Shown: positions 25,457 to 33,126, counted from the first letter of the stretch. The stretch is DNA of 64,000 nt from Corynebacterium lujinxingii (GCF_014490555.1 NZ_CP061032.1:744001-808000), one strand, 5' to 3'. Notes: generated from the sequence alone by a model not told the origin. Program-made: numbers and translations.

Positions 25457-27859
25457 ATGGCTGTGCTGGCTGATGTGGTGCTCGTCGCCGACGGCGGTGA
25501 CATCACCGCGGGGCGCAAAACGTCCACGCTGACGTTCGGCGAGTTCAACGTCGTTTTGCCGGAGGACGTGCAGCAGCGCGAGGAGCAGGACGGGCGGATC
25601 AAGGACGGCTACGTCTACCGACCTGAGGGCGACTTCGGGCCGTTCGACGTCGGCTTCGCCCGCGCCGACGTGACCGTGGACCTGCAGGCGCACACCTCCG
25701 ATCTGGAGGCGGTTGTTGATGCGGCGCAGAAGCAGTCCGACGGTGACGTGTTCTTCGAGCGCGACATCACCGTTGTTGGTCTGGGCGGTTTCGTCCCGGG
25801 CGTGGACTTCCACGTCGGCGACATCGTCACCGTGGAGATGTGGGGCGGACTGGTGCGCCTTCTGCTGCCGGTCACGGACATCACGATGATCTCGTCTGAT
25901 TCGGAGGGGGTTGTCGCGTGGCGGGTGCATGTCGGCGGCATGCTGATCTCTGACCTGGCGGAGTTGCGTCGTTCGAATGAGGAGTTGCGGCGTCAGGTGA
26001 AGGGGGATCGGAGGGGGATTGCGCAGGCCCGGTCTGACGCTTCGAGCGCCAAGTCCACGGCTGTGTCGGCGCAGGCCACCGCCGATGAGATCAAGCAGAC
26101 CGTTGAGGATGCGGAGGGGGTGATTCAGTCTGCTTTGGCGGGGTTGGTGGCTGCGGAGGAGCGTGGCCGGGGCTACGCGCAGGAAGCGTACGAGTCGTAC
26201 GAGTTGGCTCGGGGGTCGTATGAGAATGCGCTGGTCGCTCTTGATGAGGTGACGCGCCTGGTTGATGAGTCGGACGGGATTCTGGATAAAAACGGCGCCA
26301 TCTTCGAAAGCGTCGAGACGTTGCACGGCCAGGTGGAGGAACTTCACCGGCAGATGCTTGTGGCGCAGGCCCAGTTCCGGGGGCTGCTCGGCTCGGCGTC
26401 GGCGCATACGGCGTTGTCGGCCCAGTATGAGGAGTCGGCGCGTGAGCATGTGGCGCGTGCTGACGAGATCCGCGCTGAGATTTTGCCGCTGGTGGAGCAG
26501 GCGCACCAGGAGATCGAGGCGGGTAAGCAGCATGTGGCTAGTGCGCTTAGCCACGCTAAGGATGCGCGTCAGGCCCATTCGGACGCGCAGGAGCAGGCGC
26601 AGTTAGCCAAGGACGAGGCGGATCGGGCGGTTCAGGCGCTTGATGATGCCAAGGTTGCGAAGGATAGCGCGGATTCTGCTGTGCAGAAGGCCGGCGAAAA
26701 ACTCACGGAGTTGCAGCGCGAGGCCGACGAGGCCCTGTCCGCGATCGACCTCAAGCAGAACGAGGTGCTGGATCTTCACCAGGAGGTGCTTAAGAAGCAC
26801 GGTGAGGTGATTGATGCGCACGATACCGCGATTCGTGCGGTGGCCAGTGGTGTGCGTGCTGCTGGTGCTGCTGCGGGGTCGGCGTCGATGGGGGCGATGT
26901 ATGCCCAGTTGACGGCGGAGGACGCCGCACGGGCCGCTGATAGTGCGCTGGAAGTCGGCAGGTTGAACACCGAGGCGATCACGTTGTTGGAGGAGGTCCA
27001 GGCGGAGCACTCCGCTGCGATGACCGACCTAGCAGACGCGCAGGGCGAGTTGCGGAAGGCCACCGACGATCTGATTGAAGCGGGTAAAGTCCAGGACCAG
27101 ATCAACGCCGATCTGAAAGCCGCGCAGGACGTGCTGAAGGACGCGCAGGACGGGCTCACCCAGATCACGAAGAACCTGCAAGCGGCGGATCGTCTGCAGA
27201 ATCAAGCAATCCGGGCTGTGGGTGCTGCTGCTGGTTTCGCCGCGCAGACGGGTATGCACGCCGCTGACACGGCAGAACGGGCAACACGCACGGCGGAAGA
27301 AGCAATCAACGCCGAAGCGTCACTTCGCGAGGTCGTTGAACTAGAAAGGGAGATTAACAAATCCCGGGATAAGACGCTCCTCGCTGCGGAGTATTCGATT
27401 GAGTACAACCGAATTCAGGCGGAGTCCGCCCAGTCGGTGACGTTTGAAGCCCGCATCTATAACGGAAGAATTAGTCTGGAAGGCTATTCCGAGCACGTCG
27501 AATTCACCGGGGTCACGAACCTTAACAATCCGAATTCCGCTCTGGTCTCTGATGCGTTTTCAATCAGCCTTGCGAAAACGGCCAAGTACGCGGGCACTGC
27601 ATTCTGTAGCGCTGGAAAATCCAACGGTTCTACTGGCGCTTTGGCTGTGACGGATCGTGCTTTTTGTTTTGTGGAGATTCGGGGCAGTGAATTGATGATC
27701 CGATCTGACAACGCGGACCTGGTACGGCGATTGCGGTCTGGTGAGTCAAACGCTGCGAGATTGCAGTTCGTTCTATCGCCCACCGGATTGCAGCCCGGGT
27801 ACAGCAGCCAGTTGAGCGCTTTGACTGCGCAGTATCGCAGGAAGGGCCTTGCCGTTTAA
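25457..27859 (+). CDS. Long coiled-coil minor tail protein
   Basis: An 800-residue protein. The first ~170 residues form a beta-rich domain that would attach to the hub (GGDITAGRKTSTLTFGEFNVVLPEDV, VVGLGGFVPGVDFHVGD). Residues ~170-635 are an almost continuous Ala/Glu/Gln/Asp coiled coil (ARSDASSAKSTAVSAQATAD, and similar repeats). The last ~160 residues (VTFEARIYNGRISLEGYSEHV to the end) form a separate beta domain encoded by visibly less GC-rich DNA. Domain order resembles a trimeric fibre with a terminal receptor-binding head; that role is inferred. Confidence 0.75.
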   Translation: MAVLADVVLVADGGDITAGRKTSTLTFGEFNVVLPEDVQQREEQDGRIKDGYVYRPEGDFGPFDVGFARADVTVDLQAHTSDLEAVVDAAQKQSDGDVFFERDITVVGLGGFVPGVDFHVGDIVTVEMWGGLVRLLLPVTDITMISSDSEGVVAWRVHVGGMLISDLAELRRSNEELRRQVKGDRRGIAQARSDASSAKSTAVSAQATADEIKQTVEDAEGVIQSALAGLVAAEERGRGYAQEAYESYELARGSYENALVALDEVTRLVDESDGILDKNGAIFESVETLHGQVEELHRQMLVAQAQFRGLLGSASAHTALSAQYEESAREHVARADEIRAEILPLVEQAHQEIEAGKQHVASALSHAKDARQAHSDAQEQAQLAKDEADRAVQALDDAKVAKDSADSAVQKAGEKLTELQREADEALSAIDLKQNEVLDLHQEVLKKHGEVIDAHDTAIRAVASGVRAAGAAAGSASMGAMYAQLTAEDAARAADSALEVGRLNTEAITLLEEVQAEHSAAMTDLADAQGELRKATDDLIEAGKVQDQINADLKAAQDVLKDAQDGLTQITKNLQAADRLQNQAIRAVGAAAGFAAQTGMHAADTAERATRTAEEAINAEASLREVVELEREINKSRDKTLLAAEYSIEYNRIQAESAQSVTFEARIYNGRISLEGYSEHVEFTGVTNLNNPNSALVSDAFSISLAKTAKYAGTAFCSAGKSNGSTGALAVTDRAFCFVEIRGSELMIRSDNADLVRRLRSGESNAARLQFVLSPTGLQPGYSSQLSALTAQYRRKGLAV

Positions 27860-27910
27860 TATTTTGGCCGCCGTGAGGTGGACAACCAACCCTTTTTAGG
27901 AGGTACGAAT

Positions 27911-28276
27911 ATGACCACACCAGTGGATATTGTCATGCCGTATGGGGTGACGGTAGTGGGTGACGGGACAAACAACCCGAAACTGGCCACTGCGCACCCG
28001 AAGCAATTGCAGAACTTAGGCCTGAAACTACCGCCCGGGCCGTGCCGTATCGCCGCGTCCTGGGAGGGCGAGGAGAAAGTAGCAATTGTGGTGCAAACCA
28101 ACGGAACGCGAAACTACCGGACTGTGCTGAACCTCCCTGAAAAAACGGGGGGGGGTGGACGCCAAGGCATGGTCACAGTCGGAGCCGTCGAGAACGATTA
28201 CGTGTACCTCAACGGGCATCAACTCTCGTCGGGCACCAAGGGCACCTTGGAGGTCTACCCGCTCAACTTCGAGTAG
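27911..28276 (+). CDS. Small tail-tip protein 1 (MTTP family)
   Basis: A 121-residue protein starting ATG 27911 after TTAGGAGGT (27896-27904). It is the first of three consecutive genes whose products all begin MTTP followed by alternating V/I and D/N and then MP or LP. The fold looks beta-rich. A run of nine G residues at 28147-28155 lies inside the coding sequence and encodes consecutive glycines. Position after the fibre gene suggests a tail-tip or receptor-binding accessory. Confidence 0.65.
   Translation: MTTPVDIVMPYGVTVVGDGTNNPKLATAHPKQLQNLGLKLPPGPCRIAASWEGEEKVAIVVQTNGTRNYRTVLNLPEKTGGGGRQGMVTVGAVENDYVYLNGHQLSSGTKGTLEVYPLNFE
28147..28155 (+). repeat. Nine-G homopolymer inside a tail gene
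   Basis: Nine consecutive G bases follow AAAAAAC. Homopolymers of this length are prone to slipped-strand change; loss or gain of one G would frameshift the small tail protein. Whether it really varies is not known from one sequence. Confidence 0.7.
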
Positions 28277-28302
28277 CCGACCGCGCCGGGGCGGTGGTGT
28301 AG

Positions 28303-28695
28303 GTGACCACCCCGAACATCGATGTGGATCTGTTCATGCCGTTCGCTATCGAATGGGAAAAACGCGATGTGTCGTCGGTCCTTTACAGGACCGACAAGAA
28401 CACCGCGTGGACGCAGATCGCGGAGGGCTTTGCCTATCAGATCGTGCTGCAAAACTGGGTAGACCAGAACGTTTGGCTGTACACGAACAATGGTGCCGGT
28501 TCCAGCGGGCGCACAATGGCTACGTCAGACAGTGGCGGAGCGGCGGTTCCTTCTGGGGAACGCCGAACTTTCACCGTCGTGGCACGCCCTGGCCAAGAAA
28601 CCTGGATTCATGTTGGAACGCTCAGCACGACGATAGGCACGGCTGGTGGCACGGCGGTTGCCCGAGTAATTCCCATGCCGATCATCGGCACCTAG
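28303..28695 (+). CDS. Small tail-tip protein 2 (MTTP family)
   Basis: A 130-residue protein with GTG start 28303. It begins MTTPNIDVDLFMP, parallel to its neighbours, then has beta-rich sequence with IVLQNWVDQNVWLYTNNGAG and ERRTFTVVARPGQETWIHVG. No named family. The ribosome site is weak (GGGGCGG at 28288-28294), and the distance from gene 1 is only 26 bases. Likely a structural tail-tip component. Confidence 0.65.
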   Translation: MTTPNIDVDLFMPFAIEWEKRDVSSVLYRTDKNTAWTQIAEGFAYQIVLQNWVDQNVWLYTNNGAGSSGRTMATSDSGGAAVPSGERRTFTVVARPGQETWIHVGTLSTTIGTAGGTAVARVIPMPIIGT

Positions 28696-28711
28696 CGCAG
28701 GGGGTGGCCGC

Positions 28712-29110
28712 ATGACCACCCCTGATGTGAACATCGACTTCCTGCTGCCGAAAACCTACGTTTTGGAGCGCAAGGGCAAGCCGTATGCGGAGGTCGCTTA
28801 CATGACCCGGGTGGTCGGTGGTGGTACTCGTATCCCGCTACCGGCTGGCATGTCGATGGTCACCATCGTCGCAACCGGCATGTCGAGCGCTGGGCTCCGA
28901 GTCGAACTTGAAGGCGATACGCAGTTCAAAAAAGAGCTAGTGCCCTGGACGTTCGTCGACCACGAGACGATCCGCGTGTGGGCAGGCCAAATCTCCACCC
29001 CGGCAGACAATGCGATGAATCTCATCGTGCAGGCCCGCAACGTCACCACGAATGCGCAGAACAACGGCTCCGTGTCGGTGCAGATCGTGAACTTCCCACC
29101 AGAAAACTAA
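28712..29110 (+). CDS. Small tail-tip protein 3 (MTTP family)
   Basis: A 132-residue protein, ATG 28712 preceded by GGGGGTGG (28700-28707). It starts MTTPDVNIDFLLP like the previous two; the rest diverges, with a beta-sandwich-like pattern (MSMVTIVATGMSSAGLRVEL, NAMNLIVQARNVTTNAQNNG). The repeated N-terminus suggests a shared docking piece carrying different heads. A hairpin terminator follows. Confidence 0.65.
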   Translation: MTTPDVNIDFLLPKTYVLERKGKPYAEVAYMTRVVGGGTRIPLPAGMSMVTIVATGMSSAGLRVELEGDTQFKKELVPWTFVDHETIRVWAGQISTPADNAMNLIVQARNVTTNAQNNGSVSVQIVNFPPEN

Positions 29111-29131
29111 CCCCCGCCACGTCGCGGGGTT
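29108..29131 (+). terminator. Terminator-like hairpin after the tail-tip genes
   Basis: AACCCC-C-GC pairs with GCGGGGTT around a CACGTC loop, with one bulged base. It separates the tail-tip genes from the next structural gene. Confidence 0.5.
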
Positions 29132-29152
29132 CACTCATTTTGAAAGGACATC

Positions 29153-29788
29153 ATGGCAACGCTTGAAGAAGTCCAACAGGCAGCGCAAACCTTGCCGGAC
29201 GGTGACCTGCGCACGCTGCGCACTTGGATCACCACCACCGAGTTCCCCCGACGTGAAGCAGCACCCCAGATCGAGCAAGCGGAAGCGGAACTCGTCGCGC
29301 AACTCCAGGAGCAGCACCCCGAACTAGCCCCCGACTACGCCACCGACGTTGAGGTGGCGGAAACGTTGGAGGATCTGTTCGCGAAACTGCCGGCCTGGGT
29401 GCAGCCCACGTCCAAAGCGTCCGCGTACCCGCCCATGTCACTCGTCAAACATAGCGAGCGGGCATACCGCGCCCGCCGCCTGACCGACAAGGAACCCGGC
29501 ACACCGTTCGACGGGTGGGAGGATGTTACCGCCCACTACCTGCGCCCGGAACTGATCGCGGACGGCAACGACCCTGAGGTGGACACCGACGCACCCGGGC
29601 TCATCACCGAACCCGAGGAAACCACCCCGGCACCCATGGCCCAGCCGTGGAAAGCGGGGGAGTGGTACTCCGCCGGGGAACTCGCACTCGACAACGGCGT
29701 TGCCTACGTTTCCCAACGCCTGCACCGCGCCACTGAAAACACGCGCCCCAGCACCGAGGCGAAGGAATGGCGACCACTACCCGCCTAA
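29153..29788 (+). CDS. Tail-associated protein with carbohydrate-binding-like C-terminus
   Basis: A 211-residue protein, ATG 29153 after GAAAGGA (29141-29147). The first half is acidic and helical. After a Pro/Thr/Glu-rich linker (ITEPEETTPAPMAQP) the last ~45 residues read PWKAGEWYSAGELALDNGVAYVSQ ... WRPL, the aromatic pattern of small chitin-binding type 3/CBM5-12-like modules (W-Y-G-V-Y-W). Such domains in phage tails bind cell-wall glycans. Likely a host-surface-binding protein; it is followed directly by the lysis genes. Confidence 0.7.
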   Translation: MATLEEVQQAAQTLPDGDLRTLRTWITTTEFPRREAAPQIEQAEAELVAQLQEQHPELAPDYATDVEVAETLEDLFAKLPAWVQPTSKASAYPPMSLVKHSERAYRARRLTDKEPGTPFDGWEDVTAHYLRPELIADGNDPEVDTDAPGLITEPEETTPAPMAQPWKAGEWYSAGELALDNGVAYVSQRLHRATENTRPSTEAKEWRPLPA

Positions 29789-29805
29789 CCACAAAACCCA
29801 CCCCG

Positions 29806-29834
29806 AAGCCCCGCACCACCATGCAGGGCTTTTC
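29806..29834 (+). terminator. Terminator-like hairpin before the endolysin
   Basis: AAGCCC (29806-29811) pairs with GGGCTT (29826-29831), followed by TTC, with a 14-base loop. It could reduce read-through from structural genes into the lysis cassette. Confidence 0.5.
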
Positions 29835-29858
29835 TCATACCCAAAAGGAGGGCGCACG

Positions 29859-30668
29859 ATGAAAAACTGGCTCACGCTCGAACCAGACCGCGTGAAACTA
29901 ATGAACAAGCACTACACCAAAGGACGCGGCGGGAACAAGGTGGAATGCGTCGTGGTCCACCACAACGCGGGTGTCCTATCCATCGACCAAATCTGGCAGG
30001 TGTGGCAAACGCGAGCAGCATCAGCCCACTACCAAGTCCAATCCGACGGCGTAATCGGTCAACTCGTGTGGGATCGCGACACCGCCTGGCACGCGGCCAA
30101 CCAGTACACCAACCAGCGCTCCATCGGGATCGAAGTATCCAACAGTGCAGGCCCGAACGCCGGGTGGCCCATCACCGACACCGCAATCCGTGAAGCAGGC
30201 CGTCTCATCGCAGCCGTCTGCCTGTACTACGGCTTAGGTCGCCCCGTGTCCGGTGACAACGTGCGCTACCACCGCGAGTTCACCTCCACCACCTGCCCCT
30301 ACCACCTCGCACCCGGCGGGAAATACAACGCCGCACTGATCGGTGAAGCGCAGCGTTTCTACGACGAACTCAAGGCGAAAAAGAACGGCACCACCACAGG
30401 TCGCCACGCCAAGAAAACCCCCGCAGGAGGATCAAGCGTCATGCTCACCGCCAAATACTTCACCGACTTCATCAAGGGGTTCTTCGGCCCGCAGATCGAT
30501 GCGTTGCAGGACGTGTGGACGCAACTGCGTGGGCCCAGTGGTGGCGGGTGGCCGCAACTCGGCAAAAACAAGGCCGGCCAAAACCTCACCCTCGTCGACG
30601 CGGTAGCAGCACTGCGCCACGACGTGGCCGACCTCACCCGCAAGATCGACAACCTGGGAGGAAAATAA
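29859..30668 (+). CDS. Endolysin: N-acetylmuramoyl-L-alanine amidase
   Basis: A 269-residue endolysin; ATG 29859 follows AAAAGGAGGG (29843-29852). The N-terminal ~185 residues are an Amidase_2 (T7 lysozyme/PGRP-like) domain: VVVHHNAG with zinc His34, WHAANQYTNQRSIGIEVSN, and HREFTSTTCP giving His138 and Cys146 as the other ligands. After a basic linker the last ~80 residues (FIKGFFGPQIDALQDVWTQLRGP, then a helix) probably bind the cell wall. It cleaves the stem peptide from muramic acid. No mycolyl esterase (LysB) is seen alongside. The stop overlaps the next start (TAATG). Confidence 0.92.
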   Translation: MKNWLTLEPDRVKLMNKHYTKGRGGNKVECVVVHHNAGVLSIDQIWQVWQTRAASAHYQVQSDGVIGQLVWDRDTAWHAANQYTNQRSIGIEVSNSAGPNAGWPITDTAIREAGRLIAAVCLYYGLGRPVSGDNVRYHREFTSTTCPYHLAPGGKYNAALIGEAQRFYDELKAKKNGTTTGRHAKKTPAGGSSVMLTAKYFTDFIKGFFGPQIDALQDVWTQLRGPSGGGWPQLGKNKAGQNLTLVDAVAALRHDVADLTRKIDNLGGK

Positions 30669-31033
30669 TGAGCCAGAACACCATGCAGCGCGCCGTCGAA
30701 AACGTCCGCCGCACGCAATCTCCGCTCGCGCTGCGTAAAGAATCACTGTCCGCGCTTGTCGCCCTGGTCGTGTGGGTCGCCACCTTGATAGTGGACAACA
30801 TCGACGCGATCCCCGCCACGGCCGGTGCCGCCGGTGACGTGCTCGGCGTGGCCGCGTCGCTCGTGGCCTACGGGCTGGCGCGCTTTACCGTCCCCGCCGT
30901 CACCAAAGGCCAGGAGCAGCGCCTCCTTGCGGAGACTGCCCGCGTCGAGAAAGCCGACGCTGACGCGGCCCGCCCCGCAACCCTGCCCGTCTACACCGGC
31001 CCCACCGTAGACGAGGTGCCATATGCCGATTGA
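30668..31033 (+). CDS. Holin candidate, two membrane segments
   Basis: A 121-residue protein with two hydrophobic helices at about 29-43 (LVALVVWVATLIVDNI) and 52-73 (GAAGDVLGVAASLVAYGLARF), then a charged tail. Coupled to the endolysin by TAATG. The hairpin topology, size and position fit the type II-like holins of actinophages, which make the membrane lesion for endolysin release. Identification rests on topology and context. Confidence 0.72.
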   Translation: MSQNTMQRAVENVRRTQSPLALRKESLSALVALVVWVATLIVDNIDAIPATAGAAGDVLGVAASLVAYGLARFTVPAVTKGQEQRLLAETARVEKADADAARPATLPVYTGPTVDEVPYAD

Positions 31034-31496
31034 TCACCTGCCTGAGAGGATGCGGCCACCCGCGTACCGGCTGCGTGGCTGGTGTTTGACTGTTGGACCC
31101 GCCCTGGTCTTTCTGAGTGTCACCGGCTTCGTCCGTGGTCTCGCCTACATTCCCGGTGTGATGGAGCCGATCACGCGCCCGCTGCACCCGGTGGAGAATA
31201 TCGCGCCGATGAGTACGTGGGGGTGGGTGTGGCTTGCTGCGTCGCTGTTCGCGTTCGTCGCCGCGTTTTGGCAGTCACGGTTCTCCCCGTGGGGAATCGG
31301 TCTGCTCGCCGGGTTGAACGGAATCTGGTTCTGCTCGTACTTCTTGGACGCGCTGCTCGCGAACCATCTGCTAAACCTTGTGTTCGCGACGCATCATCTA
31401 TCGATCGCGGGGCTTGCACTGTGGGCTGTGTGGCGTGGGGTGCGCGAGCCAAAGCCCACTAGTGAGGAGGTCGCCCATGAACTCCGAGATGCTTAG
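31023..31496 (+). CDS. Four-segment membrane protein of the lysis cassette
   Basis: A 157-residue protein with four hydrophobic segments (about 22-42, 66-84, 90-108, 113-137) and a charged C-terminus. It overlaps the preceding holin candidate by 11 bases and the next gene by 20. Actinophage lysis cassettes often hold several membrane proteins; this one could be a second holin or antiholin. No family is recognised beyond that. Confidence 0.68.
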   Translation: MPIDHLPERMRPPAYRLRGWCLTVGPALVFLSVTGFVRGLAYIPGVMEPITRPLHPVENIAPMSTWGWVWLAASLFAFVAAFWQSRFSPWGIGLLAGLNGIWFCSYFLDALLANHLLNLVFATHHLSIAGLALWAVWRGVREPKPTSEEVAHELRDA

Positions 31497-31785
31497 CGCT
31501 CTCGTCACCCTCATCGTCGGCGTTGTTGGCGCAGCGCTCACCTACGCCGGCATTAAAGCCACGAATAAAGCGCAGGCGGAGGCGGCAGAACCCGCGAACT
31601 GGCAAACCCTCACGACCGAGATGAAGGCGTTTTTCAAGGAGCAACTCGCCGAGCGTGATCAGCGCCTTGCCGCGCTCGAAGCCGAAAACGGGCTGCGTAC
31701 CGAGTACATCGCCCACCTCGAAACCATCCCCGAATTCACTGACCCGCCCTTCCCGTCGTTCCACAAGTGGCGCGCAGGACGTTAA
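31477..31785 (+). CDS. Single-pass membrane protein with coiled coil (lysis cassette)
   Basis: A 102-residue protein; ATG 31477 after GTGAGGAGG (31462-31470). One N-terminal membrane helix (MLSALVTLIVGVVGAALTYAGI) is followed by a cytoplasmic or periplasmic coiled coil (MKAFFKEQLAERDQRLAALEAEN). One-helix proteins of this type close many actinophage lysis cassettes and may regulate lysis timing. A strong terminator follows. Confidence 0.65.
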   Translation: MNSEMLSALVTLIVGVVGAALTYAGIKATNKAQAEAAEPANWQTLTTEMKAFFKEQLAERDQRLAALEAENGLRTEYIAHLETIPEFTDPPFPSFHKWRAGR

Positions 31786-31788
31786 CCC

Positions 31789-31827
31789 GACCCCCATCTT
31801 GGCTACGGCCAGGGTGGGGGTCTTTTT
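31789..31827. terminator. Strong intrinsic terminator at end of phage late operon
   Basis: GACCCCCA (31789-31796) pairs with TGGGGGTC (31815-31822), with an inner GGC/GCC stem, followed by TTTTT (31823-31827). It ends the rightward late transcript and lies six bases beyond the end of the leftward operon. Confidence 0.85.
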
Positions 31828-31832
31828 CATGC

Positions 31833-32324
31833 CTATTTCACGATTCGCTTGATAGTCGGCTGGGAAAAGCCAGTCGCCTTGGCGAGTTTGTACATTGTCA
31901 CGCCCTGCTTGTGTGCGGCACGGATAGCATCGTCGAGATTGCCGCGCTGGATGCGCGCTCTCCTCTCTGCCTCCTGCAGCTGCATAGTCTGAGAACGCAC
32001 ATCTTGGAGTGCGTGCTTAACCTCGTACTCCCAGACACTAGAGAAGTCCACCAGACGCTCTGCCAGCTCGTCCCACCCGTGGCCGTCGTCTAGTGGGACG
32101 GTAAGGGTCTCTCCGTCTGGGCGGATAGCGACCACCTTGCCCGGGTGCCCTGAAACAGGCGCATCCCACATTGGCGTGCCATCTCCGTGTGTACACCATT
32201 CGAGCGTGAGTTTCAGCGGTGGCAGCTCGCATTCGACGGTGGTGGAGGTAGCCCCGTCGAGGGCGGCGCGGATGGCTGGCTCGACGTGCTCGACCTCAAG
32301 GTCTGGTATTTGTGCGTCTCTCAT
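31833..32324 (-). CDS. Prophage protein with C-terminal helix-turn-helix
   Basis: A 163-residue protein, second gene of a leftward pair. Its first ~90 residues are acidic and beta-rich (LKLTLEWCTHGDGTPMWDAPV, KVVAIRPDGETLTVPLDDG). Residues ~95-130 form a helix, and the end (IRAAHKQGVTMYKLAKATGFSQPTIKRIVK) is a clear helix-turn-helix of the resolvase/Hin type. It might sense a ligand and bind DNA, but no family is recognised. Transcribed away from the attachment end, against the late genes. Confidence 0.68.
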   Translation of the reverse strand: MRDAQIPDLEVEHVEPAIRAALDGATSTTVECELPPLKLTLEWCTHGDGTPMWDAPVSGHPGKVVAIRPDGETLTVPLDDGHGWDELAERLVDFSSVWEYEVKHALQDVRSQTMQLQEAERRARIQRGNLDDAIRAAHKQGVTMYKLAKATGFSQPTIKRIVK

Positions 32325-32370
32325 AGCGTCTCCTTAAGGGGTCGGGTCTGCGCCTGCCCCCGGGTTGTGG

Positions 32371-32823
32371 CTAGTGCTGGTCTTCGGCGATAGCGCGCTC
32401 CTCAGCAGCGCGCAGCTTCTCGTATTTGGCGACTGCCTCCTTGACCTTGCTGTCGATGAGTCCACGCAGGGTGCCGTCATTGAGCACCTTGAGGAAGGCC
32501 TGTTCCTGCTCTTCGATCCATTCTCCAGTGCGAAGTTCGGCGCGGGTGGTGGGCTTTTGGTAAATGCCGGACAGGATCTCGTCCCATGCGCCGTAGGCGA
32601 TGCCATCGGCGATGCTGTTGTCGATGAGCATGCGGTGGGTCTCGGCTGCGCCGATAGCCTGCTGGAAGGTGCTGCGCCAATTCTTTTCAAGAGCCGCGCC
32701 TTCATACGGATTGGTGCCCGTGTTGTCTTCGATGGTGTAGGTGAAGTTGCCTGCCTGGGCGGTGATGATGGCTTCGATGCGGTGGGCGATGTTTCGCTCT
32801 TCTCGGTAGGTGGCGAGGTTCAT
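32371..32823 (-). CDS. Unknown prophage protein, first gene of leftward lysogen operon
   Basis: A 150-residue, mostly helical, charged protein with an AAGGAGAT ribosome site (minus strand, 32830-32837). No family recognised; segments include NLATYREERNIAHRIEAIITAQAG and a C-terminal helix KVKEAVAKYEKLRAAEERAIAEDQ. The promoter directly upstream and orientation opposite to the structural genes are typical of genes expressed from the prophage (morons). Confidence 0.65.
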   Translation of the reverse strand: MNLATYREERNIAHRIEAIITAQAGNFTYTIEDNTGTNPYEGAALEKNWRSTFQQAIGAAETHRMLIDNSIADGIAYGAWDEILSGIYQKPTTRAELRTGEWIEEQEQAFLKVLNDGTLRGLIDSKVKEAVAKYEKLRAAEERAIAEDQH

Positions 32824-32863
32824 TGTGATCTCCTTGCGGTGCTGCTCTCTTGCTTACACCACT

Positions 32864-32892
32864 ATAGTAACGCAGTATTAGTAATAACGCAA
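32864..32892 (-). promoter_or_regulatory. Promoter of leftward prophage operon, with palindrome
   Basis: On the minus strand TTGCGT (32887-32892) and TACTAT (32864-32869) are separated by exactly 17 bases, close to a vegetative promoter. The spacer contains TATTAGTAATA (32876-32886), a perfect palindrome around one G, and a GCGTTA-type direct repeat, so a repressor could sit between the two boxes. Confidence 0.72.
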
Positions 32893-33006
32893 GTTTAGTG
32901 CCGTTGGTGAAGGTTGCCCACATTTCCGTGACTACATTTTGGCTACAAAAACGGCTACAAACCGCTCTAAACCACTGCAAAACGACAACCCGCCAAAAAC
33001 ACGAAA

Positions 33007-33044
33007 ACACCCCGCCACCAGCAAAAAGCAAGGCAGCAGGGTGT
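33007..33044 (-). terminator. Probable terminator of tRNA-Gln
   Basis: On the minus strand ACACCC (33044-33039) pairs with GGGTGT (33012-33007), followed by TTTTC, just past the tRNA 3' end. In the integrated state this stretch may be contributed by the prophage side. Confidence 0.5.
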
Positions 33045-33055
33045 CCTAAAAAAGC

Positions 33056-33076
33056 TTCCCCACCAGGACTCGAACC
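33056..33076. other. Candidate prophage attachment end (tRNA-Gln 3' end)
   Basis: Prophage genes stop about 230 bases left of the tRNA, and chromosomal genes (TetR, mfd) start on its other side. The 3' end of a tRNA is a classical attachment core. The matching copy at the other prophage end is outside the window, so core limits cannot be measured. Confidence 0.5.
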
Positions 33077-33126
33077 TAGAATGACGGTACCAAAAACCGT
33101 AGTGTTGCCGATTACACCATGGGGAA
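33056..33126 (-). tRNA. tRNA-Gln (anticodon TTG)
   Basis: A 71-base cloverleaf on the minus strand. The acceptor TTCCCCA pairs with TGGGGAA; the anticodon stem ACGGT/ACCGT encloses loop TTTTGGT with anticodon TTG; the T arm is CTAGG-TTCGAGT-CCTGG. CCA is not encoded. The phage genes end on its 3' side, so its 3' half is the likely attachment core. Confidence 0.95.
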
